Assembly: GCA_017545045.1 (NCBI GenBank)
Contig: JAFYDA010000127.1
Location: forward strand, 1 to 33,227
DNA from: Prevotella sp.
GTDB taxonomy: Bacteria > Bacteroidota > Bacteroidia > Bacteroidales > Bacteroidaceae
DNA length: 33,227 nt
Direction of reading: 5' to 3'
The position numbers and the translations under genes were made by a program. Positions 23,231-31,700 of this stretch are shown here, piece by piece (positions within the stretch are counted from its first letter, which is position 1; every line of letters starts with the position of its first letter). The notes beneath the pieces are model-generated. The model was not told where the DNA came from, did no database searches, and saw only the letters and a program-made list of their open reading frames with translations.

Positions 23231-23647
23231 TTGGCGCGAATCCTCTCTATCGACTACGGTCGTAAACGCACCGGTTTAGCAGTCACCGACCCTTTGCAGA
23301 TTATTGCAGGCGGGTTGGCGACTGTTTCTACGTCTGACCTGATGGAGTGGCTGCAGGCTTACATGCAGCGCGAGCCGGTGGAGCGCATCGTCATTGGCGA
23401 GCCTCGTCAGCCCAATGGTGAGCCCAGTGAGAACCTGCAGCGTGTGCAGCAGTTCGTGGCTCGTTGGCGGAAGGTGCATCCCGAGGTGCCCATTGAGTAT
23501 TACGATGAGCGTTTCACCTCAGTGCTTGCCCATCAGGCCATGCTCGACGGCGGACTGCGTAAGAAGGCCCGTCAGGACAAGGCGCTGGTAGATGAAATCA
23601 GTGCTACGATTATTCTCGAGGATTTTCTTCGCTCCAGAAAAACGTAA
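23231..23647 (+). CDS. yqgF: Putative pre-16S rRNA nuclease, YqgF/RuvX family
   Basis: 138 residues with an RNase H-like fold: ILSIDYGRKRTGLAVTDP (first acidic site), VIGEPRQPNGEPSENLQRVQQF, YYDERFTSVLAHQAML, and the C-terminal VDEISATIILEDFL with the last Asp/Glu. YqgF is involved in maturing the 5' end of 16S rRNA. The start is TTG at 23231, directly preceded by a good Shine-Dalgarno sequence (AAGGAAG), unusual in this group and decisive for the start. It sits between the SPOR and deformylase genes in one operon. Confidence 0.92.
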   Translation: MARILSIDYGRKRTGLAVTDPLQIIAGGLATVSTSDLMEWLQAYMQREPVERIVIGEPRQPNGEPSENLQRVQQFVARWRKVHPEVPIEYYDERFTSVLAHQAMLDGGLRKKARQDKALVDEISATIILEDFLRSRKT

Positions 23648-23673
23648 TTGTAAATTGTCAAATAGTAAATGAT
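23646..23673. repeat. Seven-base-periodic array across the def start
   Basis: AATTGTA, AATTGTC, AAATAGT, AAATGAT; the unit is degenerate and overlaps the def ATG at 23669. Periodicity is weaker than at other sites. Confidence 0.4.
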
Positions 23674-24229
23674 ATTACCTATTTATATTTACGGTCAACC
23701 CGTATTACGGAAAGTAGCCGAGGATATCACGCCCGACTATCCGCAACTGAAGGAACTGATAGCTGACATGTGGGACACATTGGCCGACAGCGAGGGCATT
23801 GGACTGGCAGCACCTCAGATAGGCAAGGCCATCCGTCTGGTCGTCATCGACCTGGATGTTCTCAGCGACGACATGCCAGAGTACAAGGACTTCCGTCGTG
23901 TCTATATCAATGCCCATATCGTTGAGGCTGACGACAGCGAGACCGACAGCAGTGAAGAAGGCTGTCTGTCGCTTCCTGCCATCCACGAGAAGGTAGTTCG
24001 GCCTACGCGCATCCGTGTGCAGTGGCTCGATGAGCAGTTCCAGTCCCACGATGAGTGGGTGGAGGGCTATCTGGCCCGCGTCATGCAGCACGAGTTCGAC
24101 CATTTGGAGGGACACATGTTTATCGACCGCATCTCGCCCCTTCGCAAACAACTCATCAAGAGCAAGCTGAAAGCCCTGACGCAGGGTCGCTATCGCTGTG
24201 GCTACAAGACCAAACCCGTCAGACGATAA
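23669..24229 (+). CDS. def: Peptide deformylase
   Basis: Metalloenzyme removing the formyl group from N-terminal methionine. The three motifs are present: [10 protein letters not shown] at 43-52, EEGCLSLP at 96-103 (metal Cys99) and HEFDH at 141-145 (metal His141 and His145, catalytic Glu142). At 186 residues it is full length. The usual linkage to fmt is absent; here it follows yqgF by 21 bases, a common Bacteroidetes order. Confidence 0.97.
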   Translation: MILPIYIYGQPVLRKVAEDITPDYPQLKELIADMWDTLADSEGIGLAAPQIGKAIRLVVIDLDVLSDDMPEYKDFRRVYINAHIVEADDSETDSSEEGCLSLPAIHEKVVRPTRIRVQWLDEQFQSHDEWVEGYLARVMQHEFDHLEGHMFIDRISPLRKQLIKSKLKALTQGRYRCGYKTKPVRR

Positions 24230-24233
24230 ATTA

Positions 24234-24261
24234 TTGAAGCTTGAAAAGTGAAGCGTGAAGC
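24234..24261. repeat. Seven-base-periodic array (GTGAAGC type)
   Basis: TTGAAGC, TTGAAAA, GTGAAGC, GTGAAGC lie at the start of the TPR gene frame and complement in style the array at 24326-24353. Confidence 0.75.
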
Positions 24262-26269
24262 ATTTGCAACGGCCCATGGTGTTACCTCAAATTATGATTG
24301 TTTGCGGTTCTTGAGTTGTGTGCTATTCCTCACTCTTTACTTTCCGCTTTTCACACATAAGTGTTTTGCACAGTACAACACCGACCGACTGATTACCATT
24401 GGCCGGTCGGCACTCTATTACGAGGACTATGTACTTTCCATCCAGTATTTCAATCAGGTGATAGCCGTCAAACCCTATCTCTACGAGCCATGGTTCTTCC
24501 GTGGCGTGGCGAAGTATTACCTTGATGACTTCGCCGGTGCCGAGAGCGACTGTTCGCACGCTATCGAGCGCAACCCTTACGTCACCAATTCCTACGAGCT
24601 GCGTGGACTGTGCCGCATCCGTCTCCAGAAGTACGAGACGGCTGCTGCCGACTACACTGTGGCATTGAAGTACGATCCGGAGAACCAGGGTCTGTGGCAC
24701 AACCGAGTGCTCTGTTACATCCGCAGCAAGGACTATGAACGGGCGCTGGGACAGCTCGACACCATGGTGGCACGGTGGCCTAAGTATGCCGACGGCTACT
24801 CCATGCGTGCCGAAGTCTACATGTTGCAGGAAGATACCGCCAAGGCCATCAAGGCTCTGGACAAGAGTCTGGAAATCGATCCTTACGACGGCAACACATG
24901 GGCGGCCCGTTCCATCATCAGTCTGTCGCGTAGTGAGTGGAAGGAGTCCGAAGCGTTTCTCGACAAGGCCATCCACCTGCTTCCCAAGAATGGCGGCTAT
25001 TACATCAACCGTGCCCTGGCCCGCTATAATCAGAACAACCTGCGCGGCGCCATGGCCGACTACGACACCGCCCTCGACCTGGAGCCCAACAACTTCCTCG
25101 GCCACTACAACCGCGGCTTGTTGCGTGCACAGGTGGGCGACGACAACCGCGGTATCGAGGACTTCGACTTCGTGCTGAAGCTTGAGCCCGACAATATGCT
25201 GGCCCGTTTCAACCGTGGACTGCTGCGCGATCAGACCGGCGACCTCCGCGGGGCTATCGATGACTACACCAAGGTCATCGACGAGTATCCTAACTTCTGG
25301 ACGGGCCTCCACTATCGTGCCGGCTGCTACCGCCGCCTTGGCATGAACCGCCAGGCCGAACAGGACGAGTTTCGCATCCTGAAGGCACAGATGGACAAAC
25401 GCTACGGCGGCAAACAGCCGAAGATGAAGAAGCACCCCATGCGCAAGCGCAGTGACGAAGACATGGAGAAGTATAACCAGCTGGTGGTGGCCGACGATCA
25501 GGAAGTGCAGAACGACTACAAGAACGACTACCGCGGACGTGTGCAGAACCGTAAGGTGGAGGTGGCCTACCTGCCGATGTATGAGCTGGCCTTGGAGCCG
25601 GTGACGAGCGAGGTGAAGTCCTATGTCCCCTTCGACGAGGCCGTCGAGACATTCAACCGCCAGTCGTCCCGTCCGCTCTTCGTCGTCAGTGCCACGCCTG
25701 TGCTCAACGAAAAACATTCCAAGGCCTATTTCGCCTATATCGATTCTCTGTCTGCCGTCATCTCCGACATCAGCCAGCTGAACGTCGCCCCGCAGGCGTT
25801 GCTCCTGCGGGCGGTCACCTATTCGTCTATCCAGAACTTCGAGGCCGCCATCGACGACCTCTCCACCTACCTGCAGATGGACAGCCTCTCGTCGCTGGCC
25901 CTCTGGCAGCGTGCTGTCTGCCAGTCGAAGATCAACGACTTCCAGGCCTCCGAGGGCACCAACATCGACATGAAGACAGCCAACGTGCTGCTCGACCTCT
26001 CGGCGGCCATCCGTCTGTCGCCGCGTAACGCGTACCTTTATTATAATAGGGGCAACCTCTACGTGCGCCTCAAGGACTACAGCCGTGCCATCGACGACTA
26101 TACGCAGGCTCTCACCCTCGATCCGCAGTTGGCCGAGGCCTACTATAACCGCGGTCTGGCCCTCTTCGACAGCGGTAAGACCTCCGAAGGCATTGCCGAC
26201 TTGAGCAAGGCTGGCGAACTGGGTCTCTACACCGCCTACAGCCTGATTAAGAAATACCGTGAGAAATGA
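24248..26269 (+). CDS. Exported multi-TPR protein
   Basis: Up to 673 residues, with repeated TPR units, for example AYNRALARYNQNNLRGAMADYDTAL-like blocks at about 70-370 and again at about 510-665, where YYNRGNLYVRLKDYSRAIDDYTQAL is near consensus. The middle (about 385-500) is basic and less repetitive. The probable signal peptide LRFLSCVLFLTLYFPLFTHKCFA ends before QYNTDR. The start is uncertain: GTG 24248 gives a long polar lead, TTG 24302 fits a signal peptide better, and no in-frame ATG lies near. Part of the hydrophobic stretch is encoded by a T/C-rich seven-base array (24326-24353). TPRs serve as protein-binding scaffolds; partners are unknown. Confidence 0.82.
   Translation: MKREAFATAHGVTSNYDCLRFLSCVLFLTLYFPLFTHKCFAQYNTDRLITIGRSALYYEDYVLSIQYFNQVIAVKPYLYEPWFFRGVAKYYLDDFAGAESDCSHAIERNPYVTNSYELRGLCRIRLQKYETAAADYTVALKYDPENQGLWHNRVLCYIRSKDYERALGQLDTMVARWPKYADGYSMRAEVYMLQEDTAKAIKALDKSLEIDPYDGNTWAARSIISLSRSEWKESEAFLDKAIHLLPKNGGYYINRALARYNQNNLRGAMADYDTALDLEPNNFLGHYNRGLLRAQVGDDNRGIEDFDFVLKLEPDNMLARFNRGLLRDQTGDLRGAIDDYTKVIDEYPNFWTGLHYRAGCYRRLGMNRQAEQDEFRILKAQMDKRYGGKQPKMKKHPMRKRSDEDMEKYNQLVVADDQEVQNDYKNDYRGRVQNRKVEVAYLPMYELALEPVTSEVKSYVPFDEAVETFNRQSSRPLFVVSATPVLNEKHSKAYFAYIDSLSAVISDISQLNVAPQALLLRAVTYSSIQNFEAAIDDLSTYLQMDSLSSLALWQRAVCQSKINDFQASEGTNIDMKTANVLLDLSAAIRLSPRNAYLYYNRGNLYVRLKDYSRAIDDYTQALTLDPQLAEAYYNRGLALFDSGKTSEGIADLSKAGELGLYTAYSLIKKYREK
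24326..24353. repeat. Seven-base-periodic array translated into a signal peptide
   Basis: TTCCTCA, CTCTTTA, CTTTCCG, CTTTTCA; read in the TPR gene frame it encodes FLTLYFPLF. Confidence 0.6.
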
Positions 26270-26337
26270 AATATAGTCTGAGACTTAGTGTGTTCAAGGA
26301 AAGTCGTTGTCAGATAAACAGAAATATGGGTTGAATA

Positions 26338-26369
26338 TTTGGGGATATCGTGGAAAAAGTGTAATTTTG
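26338..26369 (+). promoter_or_regulatory. Promoter of thrS
   Basis: -33 TTTG (26338-26341) and -7 TAATTTTG (26362-26369) are 20 bp apart, a near-consensus Bacteroidetes promoter, 39 bases before the ATG. No T-box or terminator-antiterminator leader is visible. Confidence 0.78.
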
Positions 26370-26408
26370 CACACTGAATTTATTTAACTTCAAACATATA
26401 TTGTAGAT

Positions 26409-28355
26409 ATGGACATTAAAATTACCTTCCCTGACGGGTCTGTTCGCTCGTATGAGCAGGGTGTCACGGGATTTCAGATTGCCGAGAGCATCTCGCCGGC
26501 TCTGGCACGCAGCGTTGTGAGCTGTGGCGTAAACGGTGAGACCGTAGAACTGAACCGCCCCATCACGGCGGACGCCACCATCGCCCTTTATAAGTTTGAC
26601 GACGATGAAGGTAAGCACACCTTCTGGCACACCTCTGCCCACCTGCTGGCCGAGGCTTTGCAGGAGTTGTATCCGGGCATCCAGTTCGGTTTCGGACCGG
26701 CTGTCGAGAACGGCTTCTTCTACGACGTGCTGCTGCCCGACGGACAGATGATCAAGGAGAGCGACTTCCCCACCATCGAAGCTAAGATGAAGGAACTGGC
26801 CGGCAAGAAGGAGCCCGTGGTTCGCAAGGAGGTGGCCAAGGCCGATGCCCTGAAGGCGTTCGCTGCCGACGGCCAGACCTATAAGTGTGAGCACATTGAG
26901 CAAGACCTTGAAGACGGCAGTATCACCACCTATACACAAGGACGTTTCACCGACCTCTGCCGCGGTCCGCACCTCGTCGATACGGGCGAAATCAAGGCCG
27001 TCAAGCTGACCAGCGTGGCCGGTGCCTTCTGGCGTGGCGATGCCACCCGCGAGCAGATGCAGCGTCTCTACGGCATCTCGTTCCCCAAGAAGAAGATGCT
27101 CGACGAGTACCTCGTCATGCTCGAGGAGGCTAAGAAGCGCGACCACCGCAAGATTGGCAAGGAGATGGAACTCTTCATGTTCTCCGAGAAGGTGGGCAAG
27201 GGCCTGCCCATCTGGCTGCCGAAGGGCACCGACCTGCGCCTGCGCCTGCAGGATCACCTGCGCCGTGTGCAGAAGCGCTACGGCTATCAGGAGGTCATCA
27301 CACCGCATATCGGCGGCAAGAGCCTCTACATCACCTCGGGCCACTATGCCCACTACGGCAAGGACTCCTTCCGTCCCATCACCACTCCGGAGGAGGGTGA
27401 GGAGTACATGCTGAAGCCCATGAACTGTCCGCACCACTGCGAGATATTTGCCAACAAGCCCCGTTCATACAAGGACCTGCCGCTGCGCATCGCTGAGTTC
27501 GGTACGGTTTACCGTTACGAGCAGTCGGGCGAGCTCCACGGATTGACCCGTGTGCGCTCGTTCACTCAGGATGATGCCCACCTCTTCTGCCGTCCCGACC
27601 AGGTGAAGCAGGAGTTCCTCAACGTGATGGACATCATTGGTGTCGTGCTCACCGCCTTCGGCTTCAACTTCGAGGCACAGATCTCGCTGCGCGACCCCAA
27701 CGACCACGACAAGTACGTAGGTACCGACGAGGACTGGGCACTGGCCGAGCGCGCCATCCAGGAAGCCTGCCAGGAAAAAGGTCTGCCCGCCAAGGTGGAG
27801 TATGGCGAGGCCGCCTTCTACGGTCCGAAGCTCGACTTCATGATCAAGGACGCCATTGGCCGCCGCTGGCAGTTAGGCACCATCCAGGTGGACTACAACC
27901 TGCCCAAGCGCTTCCAGCTGGAGTACACCGACGAGGACAACACGAAGAAGACGCCCGTGATGATTCACCGCGCACCCTTCGGTTCGCTCGAGCGCTTCTG
28001 CGCCGTGCTCATCGAGCACACCAGCGGTCACTTCCCCCTCTGGCTTACGCCCGAGCAGGTGGCCATCCTGCCCCTCAGCGAGAAGTACAATGACTACGCG
28101 CAAAGCGTAGCCCGCAAGTTCAACGAGGGCGGCGTGCGTGCTACCATCGACCTGCGCAACGAGAAGCTGGGCCGCAAGATTCGCGACAACGAGCTGAAGC
28201 GCATCCCCTACATGGTGATTGTCGGCGAGAAGGAAGCTGCCGACGGCACTGTCGCCGTTCGTCCGCAGGGTGGTGGCGAGCAGAGCGTCAAGACCATCCA
28301 GGAGTTCATCGACGAGGTGAACGCCCAGGTGGCCGAGATGACAAAGAACTTCTAA
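26409..28355 (+). CDS. thrS: Threonyl-tRNA synthetase
   Basis: Class II synthetase charging tRNA-Thr with threonine. The 648-residue protein has an N-terminal TGS domain ([21 protein letters not shown], 1 to about 62), the editing domain with the [11 protein letters not shown] histidine motif, and a catalytic core. Motif 2 lies in [28 protein letters not shown], and the zinc site begins at Cys340 in MNCPHHC. The anticodon-binding domain starts at about [15 protein letters not shown]. It is full length and is probably transcribed alone: its own promoter is upstream and a strong terminator lies 20 bases downstream. Confidence 0.98.
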   Translation: MDIKITFPDGSVRSYEQGVTGFQIAESISPALARSVVSCGVNGETVELNRPITADATIALYKFDDDEGKHTFWHTSAHLLAEALQELYPGIQFGFGPAVENGFFYDVLLPDGQMIKESDFPTIEAKMKELAGKKEPVVRKEVAKADALKAFAADGQTYKCEHIEQDLEDGSITTYTQGRFTDLCRGPHLVDTGEIKAVKLTSVAGAFWRGDATREQMQRLYGISFPKKKMLDEYLVMLEEAKKRDHRKIGKEMELFMFSEKVGKGLPIWLPKGTDLRLRLQDHLRRVQKRYGYQEVITPHIGGKSLYITSGHYAHYGKDSFRPITTPEEGEEYMLKPMNCPHHCEIFANKPRSYKDLPLRIAEFGTVYRYEQSGELHGLTRVRSFTQDDAHLFCRPDQVKQEFLNVMDIIGVVLTAFGFNFEAQISLRDPNDHDKYVGTDEDWALAERAIQEACQEKGLPAKVEYGEAAFYGPKLDFMIKDAIGRRWQLGTIQVDYNLPKRFQLEYTDEDNTKKTPVMIHRAPFGSLERFCAVLIEHTSGHFPLWLTPEQVAILPLSEKYNDYAQSVARKFNEGGVRATIDLRNEKLGRKIRDNELKRIPYMVIVGEKEAADGTVAVRPQGGGEQSVKTIQEFIDEVNAQVAEMTKNF

Positions 28356-28370
28356 GCAGGAGTCATATTT

Positions 28371-28417
28371 GCATTCAGGGCGCAGCGCCGACGAGGTGGC
28401 TGCGCCCTGATTTTTTT
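28371..28417 (+). terminator. thrS terminator, first of two identical 40-bp copies
   Basis: TCAGGGCGCAGC (28375-28386) pairs with GCTGCGCCCTGA (28399-28410), a 12-bp stem with a 12-base loop, followed by T7. Bases 28371-28410 recur identically at 32976-33015. Confidence 0.92.
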
Positions 28418-28424
28418 GTTGTTC

Positions 28425-28517
28425 GTCCGAAAAATCCGAAGCCTTCGGATTCTTCGTCCGAAGGCTTCGGACTCTCAGTCCGACGCGGTGCGGACTTTTT
28501 GTCCGTCGGCTTCGGAC
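28425..28517. repeat. Cluster of four TCCGAAG-type palindromes
   Basis: Four hairpins lie in a row: 28433-28451 (9-bp arms AATCCGAAG, one-base centre), 28456-28472 (8-bp arms GTCCGAAG), 28477-28496 (6-bp arms AGTCCG) and 28501-28517 (5-bp arms GTCCG). They are separated by 4-5 pyrimidine-rich bases. The 376-base gap 28356-28731 otherwise holds the terminator upstream and a promoter downstream; no gene was found in it. Confidence 0.85.
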
Positions 28518-28654
28518 GGGCATTTTCAGTGTTTCTGGTTTTATCTTTAGAAACGCTTCTAAAATTTCCACGCCTGTCACGTTAATAAAAAAGAAATAAC
28601 GATAAAAATATGTAAATCGGAAGCCCTTTTTCGTTCCCCCTTACACAATTTTCT

Positions 28655-28662
28655 TATCTTTG
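28655..28662 (+). promoter_or_regulatory. -7 box for the surface-protein gene
   Basis: TATCTTTG fits TAnnTTTG. The leader to the ATG is about 65 bases. No exact -33 TTTG is seen; a T-rich stretch lies at 28627-28635. Confidence 0.65.
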
Positions 28663-28731
28663 CAGTCAGTGTCTGCTGCGGCAGTCACCACGTGCTATGT
28701 TTATTCTATTAACAACTAATACAATAAATTT

Positions 28732-31700
28732 ATGAAAAAACTAAAACTACTATTGATGGCCTTCGCCCTACTGGGGGGGGTAATTTCTGTTAATGCACAG
28801 ACAGATGTGACGAGTACATATCTGACGAATGCGGACTTTGAGGGCGAATATACTGTGTTCTCCAATCCACGTAATGATGGTAGCAATGCTCGTGCAATCT
28901 ATCAACCCACTGGTTGGACTGTTACTTACACCGACGGGAATGAAAATGATATGAGCTGCTTGAATAGCGATTGTCTTCAGTGGAGCCAGTTTTCTGAGCA
29001 AAAACAGCCCTCTAATGGCGGCAATAATACATATTGGACTCGTTTACGTTTTGGTGGGAACACTAAGTTAGTACTTTCTCAAACAGCATCTGTTCCTGCT
29101 GGCACATACAGTTTGAGTGCCGATGCTTATAAGAATCCATCTAATGGTGTCGCTACAATTAGTGCTGCGGGAAAGTCCGTAACAATTGATGGGCGCAGTG
29201 AATGGTCTAACTACACCATTGTTTTTACCCTCACAGAGACTACTTTAGTTACATTCTCGTATTCTTTTGAGGGCAAAGCCACAGATACCCGCATTGGTAT
29301 TGATAACTTCAAGCTGGTTGACATTACTCAGGGAGCTTCTGATATCACTGCTCAGGACTGGACTTCAATGATTGCTAATGCTGGATTTGAGTCGGGGTCT
29401 GGGTCTCATTCCGATAATTCAGTTACAGTTCCTTATGGTTACACGATGTCGCAGACTATGGAAGGTTGGAAAGATGGTAGCATAAATACAACTAATCCTT
29501 CAGAAGGTTCGAGACTATATAATTATTGGGCGGGAACAACCACCTCATTGGATATATACCAGACACTTCAATTGCCAGCTGGTAAATATACAATTACTGC
29601 TGATCTTCGAACCGAGGCTGGTAAGATCTCAAACCAAGGTGTATATGCAAAAATAGGAGACGAGACATTCAAATCGAGCACGATTCAGACTATTGGTAAT
29701 CCTTGGAATAGTGTTGATGCTTGGAATACTCTATCTCAGGACTTCTATGTTCAGAGTGATGGTTCTGTACAAGTTGGCGCATCTTCTACAGGAGGTGCTA
29801 GTTCAGTAGGTTGGTTCCAGATTGATAATTTTACATTAAGTTATAAAGGAGCCATTTTGAATACACCTTATTCCATCACTCCCGAAGACGCAACAGCGAT
29901 TACTAATGACAAGTGGTATGCTGTAGAAATCTCAGCCGATGGCGATTACCGAATCATCTCTTCTGTGGCAAATACTGTGATGTATACTCAAGATGGTTAT
30001 AAAATCCCATCTGATATTTCTACAAGTGTAGACTTGACTGCAGGAGTGAAACAAGTAGTGGCTCTTACAAGAGGAATATTGTATGTTAAGGCTTCTACTG
30101 ACGCAGAATTGACTATCGAACCAGATGCTTATACTTATTCTGTTGGTGATGCTACTAAGAGCGTAGCAGATAATGAATATACGCAGTCCAATACAATAAC
30201 TTTCACGTTTGCCGATGCATCTACGAATGATCCTAGTGGAGCTCTGTCTATCCTTGATGCAAGCAAGATTAAGGTAAATAGCGTAGATGCGACTGCTACT
30301 ATAGAAGGAAATGTGCTAACTGTTACTCTCGCTTCTCCGCTTGCCACTTCTACGGATTATGCCGTTAGCATTGAGGCTGGTGCAGTGGGATACAATGCAG
30401 AAAATGCTAATGCAGCGATTTCTCTTACAGCTAAGACCCCTGCAGTGTTCGATGGAACCTATTTCATTGGTACGACAGACGGTACACAGTTCATTTCCCG
30501 TGGTGGTGACTCCAACACTGAGGCAGTGCTCGACAAATATGGAATTGCAGTTAACATTACCACAGATGCCAGCAATGTGACTCATTTCCAGTTTGTGGAT
30601 AACGATAAGAATCTATTTGGTGGATCGAGTAGTATCTATACAGACAAGAATGAGTCGGACTTAGGGAGTAATGCTGAAAGAGCAAGATGGACTGTTGCGT
30701 CCGTTTCGGGTGGCTATACTCTTTATAGTGGTACTTGGAGTAAATACATTAAGGCAGGAACTGGTGCAGAATCTGACAAACCCGCTGCTACCTATGATGA
30801 AGCAGCTTACACGTGGGTTCTTGAGACACCTGCTGCTCATCAGACAAAGATGGCTGCTTACAAGGATGCCAACGCAGCTGCAGTGGCTACAGCTACTAGC
30901 ATTGCTGGAGTAACAACGGTGGCTGAACTTGAGACTGAACTTGGAAGCAACTGGACTTCCAGTAGTGTATCCCCCAGCAATGCATACTCTTCTGTTACTG
31001 AGAAATATCAGCCTAATGGATATGGTGAGAATATCTTCACTCAGAATCTCACAGGATTAAAGAATGGTATTTATAAGGTAACGCTCTCTATATTCCATCG
31101 TATCAGGGACTATGCCACAACCTATACATTACATCAGGCAAATGCAGATAATCCAACGGCGTATCTTTATGCAAATAATCAACAAGTTCAATTGCCTTCA
31201 CCATTGTCGGATGGGAATAATGATGCTTATTCTTCTCAAGATGCCCAATATGGCGGAAAGCATTATCCCAACGGTATGACAGCAGCTGGTGAGGCCTTTA
31301 CGGCGAATAAATATAAGGTGACTGTTTATGCTGTGGTTACTGATGGAACTCTGACAATAGGTGTTAAGGACCCAGGTAAGTATAGTAATGCCAACTGGAT
31401 TTGCTGGCGTGATCTTGCTGTAACCAGTTACATATTTAAAGGCGATTATTCTTCATTGGCAACTGCAATTGAAACAGTTGAGGGCAAGCTCGGTTTCGAG
31501 GATAAGGAATATGCACCATACAACAATGTTGCAAATATGGCTATCTTAAATGAAGCAAAGGCTTTAAATAGTTCTCGCGATGCCGTCAACCAAGATGAGA
31601 TTGACGATGCAGAGTATGATCTAACTTCCGCAAGTTGGAATGAGAACGATGGTGATGTAGATATAATCTACAATGGAAATTTTGCAATAGCCAATGGAAC

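Noticed and set aside
24323..25717. Long minus-strand open frame (464 codons) opposite the TPR gene
   Set aside because: It mirrors the TPR coding strand, has no recognisable domain, and the plus frame has clear TPR motifs.
26310..27437. Minus-strand open frame (375 codons) opposite thrS
   Set aside because: Shadow of thrS; it would also run over the thrS promoter.
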